64,000 bases of DNA from JAKPQD01 sp029572965 (GTDB taxonomy: Bacteria > Bacteroidota > Bacteroidia > Bacteroidales > DTGW01). The stretch is from NCBI GenBank assembly GCA_035374585.1, contig DAOSPF010000002.1:29636-93635 (forward strand). The letters are read 5' to 3'. The position numbers and the translations under genes were made by a program. The notes under the pieces are model-generated. The model had not been told where the DNA came from and searched no databases. It worked only from the letters and a program-made list of their open reading frames with translations. Below, one piece after another: positions 26,576 through 34,840 of the stretch (positions are counted from its first letter, which is position 1; the number at the start of each line of letters is the position of its first letter).

Positions 26576-27331
26576 ATGGAATCAAAAGGTTTAAACCTCA
26601 CCCTAAAGATTTGGCGTCAGGAGAACGCTAAGGCAAAAGGAAAATTTGTAACATACGAAGTAAAAAATATTTCGCCTGACTGCTCATTTCTTGAAATGCT
26701 TGACCAGTTGAACGAAACACTGGTCGAAAAATTTGAGATGCCCGTTTGCTTTGACCACGATTGTCGCGAGGGTATTTGTGGTATGTGCAGTTTGTATATC
26801 AATGGCAGGCCTCATGGCAATGATAGTGGAGTTACTACCTGTCAGTTGCACATGCGTAAGTTCAAAGATGGCGATACTATTTATATCGAACCCTGGAGAG
26901 CTAAGGCATTTCCTGTAATTCGCGACTTGGTTGTTGATCGTTCTGCTTTTGACAAAATTATTCAGGCTGGTGGGTATGTTTCAGTCAATACCGGAGGGGT
27001 GCCTGATGCTAATGCCATTGCTATTCGTAAAGAAAATGCAGACTTGGCAATGGATGCTGCTCAATGTATTGGTTGTGGCGCTTGTGTGGCTGCTTGTAAA
27101 AATGCTTCGGCTATGTTATTTGTGTCTGCAAAAGTTTCGCACCTGGCTTTGTTGCCCCAGGGCAAGATTGAGGCTAAAGAACGTGTAGAAGCTATGGTTA
27201 GCCGCATGGACGAGCTTGGTTTCGGGAACTGTTCAAACACTGGTGCTTGTGAGGCAGAGTGCCCTAAAGAAATTAAGATTACCAATATTGCCCGTTTGAA
27301 TAGAGAATATATCTGTTCGAAACTGGGTTAG
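26576..27331 (+). CDS. sdhB: Succinate dehydrogenase/fumarate reductase iron-sulfur subunit
   Basis: A 251-residue protein that passes electrons between FAD and haem. [2Fe-2S] motif in the N-terminal half (CFDHDCREGICGMCSLYING, about residues 57-76), then CIGCGACVAAC (about 164-174) and a final CSNTGACEAECP (about 221-232) for the [4Fe-4S] and [3Fe-4S] clusters. Completes sdhCAB. It ends 16 bases before a hairpin terminator built from repeat sequence. Confidence 0.95.
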   Translation: MESKGLNLTLKIWRQENAKAKGKFVTYEVKNISPDCSFLEMLDQLNETLVEKFEMPVCFDHDCREGICGMCSLYINGRPHGNDSGVTTCQLHMRKFKDGDTIYIEPWRAKAFPVIRDLVVDRSAFDKIIQAGGYVSVNTGGVPDANAIAIRKENADLAMDAAQCIGCGACVAACKNASAMLFVSAKVSHLALLPQGKIEAKERVEAMVSRMDELGFGNCSNTGACEAECPKEIKITNIARLNREYICSKLG

Positions 27332-27346
27332 TTTAAATAAACACAG

Positions 27347-27391
27347 AGGCACAAAAACACGGAGGAACACTGTGTTTTTGTGCCTTTTTTA
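27347..27391 (+). terminator. Terminator after sdhB made of repeat-family sequence
   Basis: Perfect 14-base stem AGGCACAAAAACAC (27347-27360) / GTGTTTTTGTGCCT (27372-27385) with an 11-base loop and T6. The stem is a member of the CACAGAGGCACAAAAACAC word family, also seen at 27466 and 44538, so a dispersed repeat appears to serve as terminator. Confidence 0.75.
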
Positions 27392-27465
27392 ATTTATTAT
27401 TAAACTTTATTTTTAATCTATGGTTTATCAACACAAGTACATAAATTTATTGGAATAGATTATAT

Positions 27466-27496
27466 CTCTGTGTTTTAGTGTCTTTGTGTTTAAAAG
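27466..27496. repeat. CTCTGTGTTTTxGTG-type repeat before mrp
   Basis: CTCTGTGTTTTAGTGTCTTT followed by GTGTTTAAAAG fills the leader of mrp, ending 8 bases before its ATG (27505). Its inverted relative lies just after sdhB (27341-27360), and a close direct copy precedes araD (44538-44570). Confidence 0.75.
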
Positions 27497-27504
27497 TATT
27501 GATT

Positions 27505-28596
27505 ATGAAAGAAAAAATTGAAGAAGCCCTTCGCAATGTTAACCACCCTGCTAAAGGGACAGACATTGTAAGTGCTCAGGTGCTTCAAAATATTGAGATT
27601 GTTGGCAATAAAATAATTCTGACCATGAATTATGGTAAAGCGAATGACCCATTTGCCAATTCAATTAAGAAATCTGTCGTTAAGATTTTAGAACCTGTTG
27701 TAGGAAGCCAATATATTGTTGAATTTGCTGAAGTTAACAACAGAAAGCCATTGTTACCTGAGTATTATACATTGAAAGAGGTAAAAAATATCATTGCTGT
27801 GTCTTCCGGCAAAGGTGGAGTTGGAAAGTCAACAGTAGCAAGTAACCTGGCTATTGCCTTGTCGCACACAGGGGCAAAAGTGGCTTTGCTTGATGCAGAT
27901 GTTTACGGCCCTTCTGCTCCCAAGATGTTTGGTGAAGAGAATTTCAGGCCTGTCATGATTGAGAAAGATGGAAAAGAATATATTGAGTCTTTGCAGAAAT
28001 ATAATATTGGGGTACAATCTATTGGGTTCTTTGTAAGCCCCGGTGAGGCAACTATTTGGCGTGGCCCGATGGCTTCCAATGCTTTAAAACAGGTCATTAC
28101 TCAAACCTGGTGGGGAGAGCTTGATTTCCTTGTTTTGGATATGCCTCCGGGCACAGGTGATATTCATTTGACTATTGTCCAGGAGCTCCCTGTTACAGGG
28201 GTTATTGTAGTCAGTACTCCCCAAAATGTTGCTTTAGCAGATGCTATAAAAGGTATCAGCATGTTTCGTAGCGATAAAATAAACGTTCCGGTTCTTGGGT
28301 TGGTTGAAAACATGGCATGGTTTACGCCTGCTGAGTTACCTGATAATAAATACTATATTTTTGGTAAGGATGGATGCAAAAAACTTGCTGAATCCCTCGA
28401 ATTGCCTTTGCTTGGCCAGATACCAATTGTTCAAAGTATTTGTGAAGACGGCGATAACGGTACTCCAAGTGCAATGAACCCTTTTACCCCTCAGGGAAAA
28501 GCTTTTGCCGAATTGGCAGAAGCTGTGATAGCTCAAGTTGAGATTCGTAACAAAACTCTACCTCCGACTAAAAAGGTTGAAGTGACGCAGAAATAA
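27505..28596 (+). CDS. mrp: Mrp/NBP35-type P-loop ATPase, Fe-S cluster carrier
   Basis: A 363-residue ApbC/Mrp protein that carries and delivers [4Fe-4S] clusters. An N-terminal MIP18/DUF59 domain (about 1-85) precedes the ParA-like ATPase with deviant Walker A SSGKGGVGKST (about 102-112), switch motifs LLDADVYGPS and LDMPPGTGD. The usual CxxC near the C-terminus of the ATPase is not evident: the matching region reads LVENMAWFTPAELPDNKYY, with no cysteine pair, as in a subset of Bacteroidota homologues. ATG 27505 was chosen over 27478 because it lies directly after the repeat leader. Confidence 0.9.
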   Translation: MKEKIEEALRNVNHPAKGTDIVSAQVLQNIEIVGNKIILTMNYGKANDPFANSIKKSVVKILEPVVGSQYIVEFAEVNNRKPLLPEYYTLKEVKNIIAVSSGKGGVGKSTVASNLAIALSHTGAKVALLDADVYGPSAPKMFGEENFRPVMIEKDGKEYIESLQKYNIGVQSIGFFVSPGEATIWRGPMASNALKQVITQTWWGELDFLVLDMPPGTGDIHLTIVQELPVTGVIVVSTPQNVALADAIKGISMFRSDKINVPVLGLVENMAWFTPAELPDNKYYIFGKDGCKKLAESLELPLLGQIPIVQSICEDGDNGTPSAMNPFTPQGKAFAELAEAVIAQVEIRNKTLPPTKKVEVTQK

Positions 28597-28667
28597 ATCC
28601 TGCTATCGATTCGCAAGAATTTTTATGATAGGTTTATCAGATAACATTTTCCTTCATTACTTTTGAT

Positions 28668-29351
28668 ATGTCCCGAAGACTTGTAATACCTGATATTCAT
28701 GGGTGCTCAAAAACGTTTGAAGCCTTACTTGAGAAAATAGTATTTACACGTGAGGATCATCTTTTTCTTTTGGGAGATTACATTGATCGGGGACCTGATA
28801 GTAGCGGAGTAGTTGATTTTATTATCAGGTTAAAAACTGAAGGTTATAAAATTGTTGCCTTGAGGGGCAATCATGAAGATGATTTGCTGAAAGCATCTCA
28901 ATCTTTTGATAAAGATAGTTTTGTTTTTTATGTAAACCGTTTTAAAAGTGGAGATCTATTGACTGCTGAGGGTCAAATAAAAGAAGAGTACAAAACTTTT
29001 TTCAATAGTTTGCCTTTTTATTTCGAGCTGCCTGATTTTATCTTGGTACATGCAGGAGTCAATTTTAAAATTCAAAACCCTTTTGAAGATAAGGATGCTT
29101 TAATATTTTTGCGCAATACAGATTATAATGCCCACAAAGCTAAGAACCGCAGGGTTATTTATGGACATCAGCCTACTTATATTAATGATATTATGGCTGC
29201 TATTGATGAACAACGTTTTCTTATTCCTTTAGACAATGGATGTGTGTATAATTCATTACACAAGGTTTATGATTACAGGTATTTAGGCCACTTGTTATGT
29301 CTCGACCTTGATAGCTGGGAGCTTTCGATGGAAAGAAACCGGGATACTTAG
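28668..29351 (+). CDS. Metallophosphoesterase (PPP-type serine/threonine phosphatase family)
   Basis: A 227-residue protein with the PPP signature motifs in order: PDIHGC (about 8-13, GDxHG variant), GDYIDRGPDSSG (about 37-48), LRGNHEDDLL (about 67-76), a histidine in VHAGVNF (about 127) and YGHQPTY (about 166). It is close to bacterial PrpA/diadenosine-tetraphosphatase-like enzymes; substrate unknown. Its end overlaps the convergent porin gene by 4 bases. Confidence 0.88.
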   Translation: MSRRLVIPDIHGCSKTFEALLEKIVFTREDHLFLLGDYIDRGPDSSGVVDFIIRLKTEGYKIVALRGNHEDDLLKASQSFDKDSFVFYVNRFKSGDLLTAEGQIKEEYKTFFNSLPFYFELPDFILVHAGVNFKIQNPFEDKDALIFLRNTDYNAHKAKNRRVIYGHQPTYINDIMAAIDEQRFLIPLDNGCVYNSLHKVYDYRYLGHLLCLDLDSWELSMERNRDT

Positions 29352-31399
29352 TTGTAAAAGTTCCAGGTCAGTCCATATTGCATAACAGGTATCATTAAAG
29401 GGTAGTGAGCTGCTACGAATGTATTTTTCTTATAAAATCCGGCGTTGATGTGTGAGTATTTAAAGAAAAAGCTCACAACCTTCACTTTGAAAGTGAGGTG
29501 TACATCAACAACAGGATAATCGCCTGTTTTGGATACTTTTTCATTAGCAGAAGTGAGTGCAAAAACTCCCAATGAAGGTATATAAGTTTCTGGTGTGTAG
29601 CTGCTTTCATATTTTACATCAAATCCCAGGCGTGCATATAGCTTTCCTCCTGTTGAGAACCTGAAAGTATGCTGGATATTGGTAGAGTTGTAATAAACCA
29701 TTTGTGGTACCTGGAAGTAACTGTTATCAAACTCCTGAAAAGTAATAGCATTGGTGGTTTCAAATTTCCACAAACGTAAAGTGTTTGAAAATGTTATACT
29801 TGCAACATGCAGCGTTTTTGAAGTTTGTGTCACACCTTCGGCATCAAAATATACCATGTTAGAAATAATATGGTAATTTCCGCTAATAGTAGTATTAAGC
29901 TTATCTGCAGAGATTGAGCCATAGATTCTTTGCTTATATTCGCGTTTGAAATTATCGCCTTTGTTCCACATAAAATGGTTTGAAAAGAGCGAATTGTACA
30001 TAAACGAAGGCTTATGTAATTCAGAAACAAAGCCTGCATCAAAAGAGAAGTAACTATTAGTGTCTTTGTTCATCCACAGTCTGGCATCCAATCGTTGATC
30101 GCCAATATTATAGCCTGCCAGGTGACTTTCCCATACAAGTTTGCCTTTCATCCGCTTTATTGATTTCTCAATGCCTGCAGTAAACCAAAATTTATAGTAG
30201 TCGCTGAAAGATTTGTCCGCGTTCCCTTTTAATACTATGGTGTCGTTGCTAAGCTGACCTGTGTAAGTTCGATAGCCATAAAGCGGGGCACCCTTTGCAT
30301 TGGCAGAATCAAAGCCGGGAATATAAATATTGTTTTTTTGAGGGAATGGTGGATTAAAATGTGTGCCATTTATTATCAATGTATCAGGCACACAACCTCT
30401 GAATGCCGAATAGTATCCAACGTGTATTGATCCAACAAAATTTGGCAGATACTTCCAAAGCTCGGGCGATTTAAGTATTACTGCGTTTTCAATTGTGGTA
30501 AGCGAAAGCGAGTCATTAGATATTTTGCTGGCGTAATAGTTGTGTTTATAAAACGAAACAGTATCCATTTCAGTTTCTTTATACAACTTTTTTTGCGAGT
30601 TTACATCAAGTTTATAAGTAATGGAACCTGATTTAATTTTGTTGAAAAAATTAGTACTATCGTCATTGATGCCTTGTAAAAAGTGCAACTGGTGAAAAGT
30701 AGAAAAGCCCATGCCCCGATATCTTGATTTAGCAGTTTCAAGGTTAACAGCTACGCCTTTAAAATCGCCGTTTTTGTAATTTATCAAGGTGTCATTCTTT
30801 ACTCCGCCTGATTCTTGCAAGGTAGTACTATTCCAAAATAGTTGAAGGTAGGAGTCTATACTTTCTCTTTTTTTAAAATAGTTGATAATGAAATGGTGGT
30901 TACTTGCACTGGGAATTTCATTGGTAGCAGCGTATGAATAAAAATTATAATCAACGCCAATCGAAGAATTTTTACCCAATGACTTGGCAAACCTGACCCC
31001 GGCATACTCTTCTTTATCGCTCAACCCTCCGGCTATTTTGTATGTAACACTTGAAAAAGTCTTATTCAAATGGTAAAAAGACAATTCTGGCGTTTCCCTG
31101 AAATACATGGCTATTGATGGATAAAAGTTCGTATTCATCGTCAAACGGTCTGATAAGTCGTTTGAAAGAGATGGATATCCATTATAAGTCAGGTACGAGT
31201 ATGATTTCTCGGGTTTTTGATAATTCTTTAAATTGTGCAGGTGGTTGATAGATGTGTCTATCGCAACAGTGTCTGCCAATAAATGATAGTCGAGTTTTAC
31301 CTCAGCCAGATAGGTTGTATCGCGCTTTGGTGGTGTTTTCTTTTGCGAAAAAGCCTGCACAACAAATAACAGGCTAAGAACTGTAAATAAAACTCTCAT
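29348..31399 (-). CDS. Putative outer-membrane porin (Bacteroidota family)
   Basis: A 683-residue exported protein. ATG 31399 (MRVLFTVLSLLFVVQAFSQ) gives a clean signal peptide; the alternative GTG six codons upstream does not. The mature part is rich in alternating aromatic/polar strands (KFWFTAGIEKSIKRMKGKLV, VYFDAEGVTQTSKTLHVAS) and ends in an aromatic residue region typical of an outer-membrane beta barrel (QYGLTWNFYN). It resembles the Bacteroidota putative porin family; pore and substrate are unproven. On the minus strand with bcp upstream, but separated by 266 bases of repeats. Confidence 0.75.
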   Translation of the reverse strand: MRVLFTVLSLLFVVQAFSQKKTPPKRDTTYLAEVKLDYHLLADTVAIDTSINHLHNLKNYQKPEKSYSYLTYNGYPSLSNDLSDRLTMNTNFYPSIAMYFRETPELSFYHLNKTFSSVTYKIAGGLSDKEEYAGVRFAKSLGKNSSIGVDYNFYSYAATNEIPSASNHHFIINYFKKRESIDSYLQLFWNSTTLQESGGVKNDTLINYKNGDFKGVAVNLETAKSRYRGMGFSTFHQLHFLQGINDDSTNFFNKIKSGSITYKLDVNSQKKLYKETEMDTVSFYKHNYYASKISNDSLSLTTIENAVILKSPELWKYLPNFVGSIHVGYYSAFRGCVPDTLIINGTHFNPPFPQKNNIYIPGFDSANAKGAPLYGYRTYTGQLSNDTIVLKGNADKSFSDYYKFWFTAGIEKSIKRMKGKLVWESHLAGYNIGDQRLDARLWMNKDTNSYFSFDAGFVSELHKPSFMYNSLFSNHFMWNKGDNFKREYKQRIYGSISADKLNTTISGNYHIISNMVYFDAEGVTQTSKTLHVASITFSNTLRLWKFETTNAITFQEFDNSYFQVPQMVYYNSTNIQHTFRFSTGGKLYARLGFDVKYESSYTPETYIPSLGVFALTSANEKVSKTGDYPVVDVHLTFKVKVVSFFFKYSHINAGFYKKNTFVAAHYPLMIPVMQYGLTWNFYN

Positions 31400-31448
31400 G
31401 CAAATCTTGATTGGCACTTTAATTTTAAAACGCCAAAGATAGAATAAA

Positions 31449-31488
31449 ATTACGAATGACTAATTACGAATGACTAATTACGAATGAC
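31449..31488. repeat. Tandem 14-base repeat ATTACGAATGACTA
   Basis: Two perfect copies and a third of 12 bases (31449-31462, 31463-31476, 31477-31488) lie between the porin start and the bcp end. The same words, in more diverged form, recur at 31640-31689 over the bcp stop codon. No spacers, so not a CRISPR. Confidence 0.85.
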
Positions 31489-31520
31489 GTATCAATGTCG
31501 TTTAGTTAATTATTAAAAAA

Positions 31521-31596
31521 AGCCAACAGGCCTGAAAGACGCTGTCGGGTTAGTATCACCTCTGAGCTTACAGCGTTCGCAGAACCTGTCCAGGTC
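31521..31596. repeat. Structured intergenic element between bcp and the porin gene
   Basis: GACGCTGT (31538-31545) pairs with ACAGCGTT (31570-31577) with one wobble; outside it AACAGG/CAGGCCTG and AACCTGTCCAGGTC add further short palindromes. GC content is far higher than in the flanks. On the minus strand the element ends in GGC plus seven T, so it may terminate bcp transcription. I do not recognise it as a known riboswitch. Confidence 0.45.
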
Positions 31597-31639
31597 ATAA
31601 CTAAACAACATTGAATTACTAAATATGAATGATGTAATT

Positions 31640-31689
31640 CGTAATTTTTAATTGAAAATTAGTCATCAGTCATTAGTCATCAGTAATTG
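31640..31689. repeat. Diverged GACTAAT/GACTGAT word repeat covering the bcp stop codon
   Basis: On the minus strand ATGACTAATGACTGATGACT (within 31661-31680) encodes the last four residues of Bcp (MTND) and its stop. The words belong to the ATTACGAATGACTA family of 31449-31488. The gene end thus lies inside a repeat. Confidence 0.65.
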
Positions 31690-32136
31690 GCTTATTTGCT
31701 TTGCATGGTTTTTGGTGTCCACCTTTTCAATGATATGGGCAATAACCCCTTTCTCATCAATGAGGTACGTTTTTCTTAAAATCCCTTCATATTTCCTGCC
31801 ATACATGCTTTTTTCGCCCCAAGCGTTGTAATCTTTCAGCATCTTTTTTTCGCTGTCCGAGATGAGCGTGAATGGCAATTGGTGTTTTGTTTTAAACTTT
31901 TGATGAGAAGCTTGCGAATCGGCACTTACACCAATAACTACAATTCCATTTTTAGTTAAAATATCGTAATTGTCCCTCAAGCTGCATGCTTCAGCGGTAC
32001 ATCCAGGAGTGTCATCTTTGGGGTAAAAATAAAGCGCCAGTTTTTTACCTTTAAAATCTGCCAGTGTCACCTTTTTTCCGTCCTGGTCAACGCCTTCAAA
32101 AAAAGGAGCTGGTTGGCCTGTTTTTATTTCACTCAT
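31666..32136 (-). CDS. bcp: Thiol peroxidase, bacterioferritin comigratory protein family
   Basis: A 156-residue peroxiredoxin (PrxQ/Bcp) reducing H2O2 and organic peroxides. The peroxidatic cysteine is in PKDDTPGCTAEACSLRD (about 38-54), with the resolving cysteine five residues later (CTAEAC). Length is normal. The last residues MTND and stop lie in a dispersed repeat (31661-31680), so the native C-terminus may have been replaced. Divergent from the TPR/SPOR protein gene (55 bases). Confidence 0.95.
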   Translation of the reverse strand: MSEIKTGQPAPFFEGVDQDGKKVTLADFKGKKLALYFYPKDDTPGCTAEACSLRDNYDILTKNGIVVIGVSADSQASHQKFKTKHQLPFTLISDSEKKMLKDYNAWGEKSMYGRKYEGILRKTYLIDEKGVIAHIIEKVDTKNHAKQISQLLMTND

Positions 32137-32190
32137 ATTCTGATAAATGTAATTTTGTTTAGAATGTTAGATATATTTGCAGCATTAACA

Positions 32191-33930
32191 ATGAAGCAGT
32201 TAATATTGTTTAATATTTTTCAAAATAAGTTCATCAGCTTGGGCAAGTATATTTTTCAGGGTTGTATAATTGCAATGTTGCTATTTATAATTACGCCTTC
32301 TTGGGGGCAACAGCAAAGGTCTTCTCAAGCCCAGACGGCTATACAGTTGTTTGATGGTGGGCAATATACTGAAGCTTTGCCTTTATTTAATAATCTTGTA
32401 AATAAATACCCGAAAGATAACCTTTATAAAAAATATCTTGGGGCCTGTATTGTAGAAACAAACGGCACACTTTCGCAGGCTGTAAACTATCTTGAAATGT
32501 ATAAGGTGGGCGAGAAGCTGTATTGGCCTGAATTGTACCTGATAAAAGCCTATTTACGCCTGTTTAAAGTTGAAGAAGCCCGAAAAGTCCTTGAATCATT
32601 AAAAAGAGATATGCCTTATTTTGAAGCCCGTAAATATGGGCTTGCTGAAATGGAACGCTATTTAAACTTCTTGAATTTTAATATTTCAGAAAACGAATAT
32701 GGCCAAGTAGCTGAAAAAGTATTACTAAATATTGATATCCTAAAAAATAATGCAGAGGCATGGTTTGATTTAAAATATCTTAAAATTGGCGCAGACAGTT
32801 TTTGTTTGGTGTTGGTGAAAAATGAAGAGTTACAGCCAAATACTACTTATTTGTTAAGGAAAATGCCTTCAAAAGATAATGCGCTTTACATGAGCCGTTT
32901 TTCGGCTTTTGGGCAATGGCAGCAACCCGAAAAATTTGATGCTGCTTTTGAAGGATTTACCATTTCAAATGTTTTTCCTCCTTATATTGACCAGCAAAAA
33001 CATGTAGCTTATTTTTCTTTAGAAAAAAAAAGCCAGCCAACTGGTTTTGATATTTATATGGCCGAGTTTACTCCGAAAAATCTGAAACAAGTAAAATTAA
33101 AAATATTGCCATTACCTGTTAATTCTCCGTGGAACGAGTATTTATACATTTCGTTTGATACGCTGTCGCTTTTAGTGTCAGATCGTGAAACGTCTCCCCA
33201 AAAGGCTGTGCAATATCTTTTGCAAAAGCAAACAAAGATAGACCTTGCGAATTTTAAATCTTACGAGTTGTATAATTTTTGTTTTTTCAAAAAATCAATC
33301 ACTAAAATTTCTTTACCGCAACAAAAAATTGAAACATCAAAAGTTTTACCTTCATCATATCAAGATGAAGAGATGGTTACACAGGCTTTAGAAAAACAGC
33401 GCATCGCAGATTCTGCCATGTTTGTTGCATATCAGATAAAAATAAAGATTGCTAATACCGAAGATAAGAAAATGCGAACAACGTTGTTTGGAGAAATGAA
33501 AAAAGCCGAGAAACGTGCAAAAACTTTACAAGACGAAGCCAATGGTATGTATCAGCAATTTATCCCTGCATTGTCTGCTAAAAGTCAGGAAATTAATAAG
33601 TTTTCAGAAGTGATGTCAAAATCAAAAAATAGCGAAGGCGATGTAGTTACAAAGTCTGATGGAAGTTTGGTTTCTTATCGTATTCAACTCGGGTTATTTT
33701 CTAATCCCAAACCGGCAGTTTTTTTTGCCGGCATTGATTCTGTTACCTCTGAAAATGTTGATAATGGAAAGGCATTAAGATATTTTACACCTTACTATGG
33801 GACCTATCCAGATGCTGACAGTATGCTAACTATTGTAAAAAGTAAAGGGTTTAAAGAAGCTTTTATTGTGGCCTATTACAATAAACGCAAAATACCACTT
33901 GAACGCGCGCGGCAGATAGAGAAGGAGTGA
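32191..33930 (+). CDS. Exported TPR protein with C-terminal SPOR-like domain
   Basis: A 579-residue protein from ATG 32191; Met codons at 32113 and 32164 are also in frame but lie before or within a candidate TATATTTG promoter box (32172-32179). Signal/membrane segment about 23-42 (YIFQGCIIAMLLFIITPSWG) is followed by TPR-like helices (AIQLFDGGQYTEALPLFNNLV), a middle region of beta strands, and a C-terminal stretch SYRIQLGLFSNPKPAVFFAG ... KGFKEAFIVAYYNKRKI typical of SPOR-like peptidoglycan-binding ends. Probably a periplasmic cell-envelope protein; function unknown. Confidence 0.65.
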   Translation: MKQLILFNIFQNKFISLGKYIFQGCIIAMLLFIITPSWGQQQRSSQAQTAIQLFDGGQYTEALPLFNNLVNKYPKDNLYKKYLGACIVETNGTLSQAVNYLEMYKVGEKLYWPELYLIKAYLRLFKVEEARKVLESLKRDMPYFEARKYGLAEMERYLNFLNFNISENEYGQVAEKVLLNIDILKNNAEAWFDLKYLKIGADSFCLVLVKNEELQPNTTYLLRKMPSKDNALYMSRFSAFGQWQQPEKFDAAFEGFTISNVFPPYIDQQKHVAYFSLEKKSQPTGFDIYMAEFTPKNLKQVKLKILPLPVNSPWNEYLYISFDTLSLLVSDRETSPQKAVQYLLQKQTKIDLANFKSYELYNFCFFKKSITKISLPQQKIETSKVLPSSYQDEEMVTQALEKQRIADSAMFVAYQIKIKIANTEDKKMRTTLFGEMKKAEKRAKTLQDEANGMYQQFIPALSAKSQEINKFSEVMSKSKNSEGDVVTKSDGSLVSYRIQLGLFSNPKPAVFFAGIDSVTSENVDNGKALRYFTPYYGTYPDADSMLTIVKSKGFKEAFIVAYYNKRKIPLERARQIEKE

Positions 33931-34066
33931 TTTACTTATTTTTAACATTTGCTATTAACAAAAATCATGATTGTTGTTAATAACTTGTCGTCAAAATACA
34001 TTAAATTTGATATACAAATTGAAATTAGCTTACTAATTTTAATTTCATGTTTTAATTGCATAGAAA

Positions 34067-34354
34067 ATGAAAAAGTTTGATGAATTTAGTCACAGCCCTC
34101 AATTTGATGAAGATATCGAGAAGACGAACGGGCTGGCCAATTTTCTTACCCTTCATAATGATGATTTGCATACTTTTGAATATGTCATAGAATCATTAGT
34201 AGAGGTTTGCAAGCATGATTTTGAGCAAGCTGAACAATGTACTTATTTGGTACATTATAAAGGTATGTGTGATGTAAAAAAAGGTAGTTATCATTCATTG
34301 ATCCCTTATAAAAAAGAGCTGTCCCGTCGTGGTTTAAAAGTTACCATTAACTGA
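34067..34354 (+). CDS. clpS: ATP-dependent Clp protease adaptor ClpS
   Basis: A 95-residue adaptor that feeds N-degron substrates to ClpAP. The core LTLHNDDLHTFEYVIESLVEVC (about 26-47, key NDD-x-HTF-xYV) is diagnostic, and the C-terminal YKKELSRRGLKVTI completes the fold. Followed 9 bases later by the NfeD-like gene, so clpS-nfeD-floA may be co-transcribed. Confidence 0.92.
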   Translation: MKKFDEFSHSPQFDEDIEKTNGLANFLTLHNDDLHTFEYVIESLVEVCKHDFEQAEQCTYLVHYKGMCDVKKGSYHSLIPYKKELSRRGLKVTIN

Positions 34355-34363
34355 TAGTTGCTG

Positions 34364-34834
34364 ATGACCATACTTACCATTGTCCTTCTTGTTGCATTAG
34401 CAATATTTTTGCTGGTTCTTGAATTATTTATTATACCCGGTATTAGTATTGCCGGCATTGGTGCAATACTCGTTTATGCAGGAGCGATTGCTATTGCTTA
34501 TATCAAGTTAGGTGTGGTTGGGGGAAACATTACCCTGGCTGCTTCTATTATTAGTTCTGCCATAGCAGTTTATATTTTCTTTAAGCCCAGTACTTGGAAG
34601 CGAGTTACATTGTCAACCGAAATTACAGCCAAAGTACCAGAGTATGAAGTTTGTTCCCTTCTTAAACCAGGTATGCAGGGTGTGGCTAAAACCCGGCTTG
34701 GGCCTATGGGCGAGATAGAAATAAACGATATTATTACCGAAGCTCAATCAATGGGAGCAATTATCAATGCTAATACTCCTATTGAAATTGTTTATATAGA
34801 GGATCATAAAATTTTCGTAAAACCTTTAATCTGA
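34364..34834 (+). CDS. NfeD-like membrane protein
   Basis: A 156-residue protein (ATG 34364; a TTG two codons earlier is also open). Two to three membrane helices (about 3-70) precede a soluble OB-fold-like NfeD domain (about 90-156: LKPGMQGVAKTRLGPMGEIEI ... IEIVYIEDHKIFVKPL). It is the short form without a ClpP-like protease domain. Such proteins pair with flotillins in membrane microdomains, which fits the floA gene 6 bases downstream. Confidence 0.85.
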   Translation: MTILTIVLLVALAIFLLVLELFIIPGISIAGIGAILVYAGAIAIAYIKLGVVGGNITLAASIISSAIAVYIFFKPSTWKRVTLSTEITAKVPEYEVCSLLKPGMQGVAKTRLGPMGEIEINDIITEAQSMGAIINANTPIEIVYIEDHKIFVKPLI

Positions 34835-34840
34835 AATACT

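Noticed and set aside
31449..31488. Possible CRISPR repeat
   Set aside because: The 14-base units are back to back with no spacers and no cas genes nearby.
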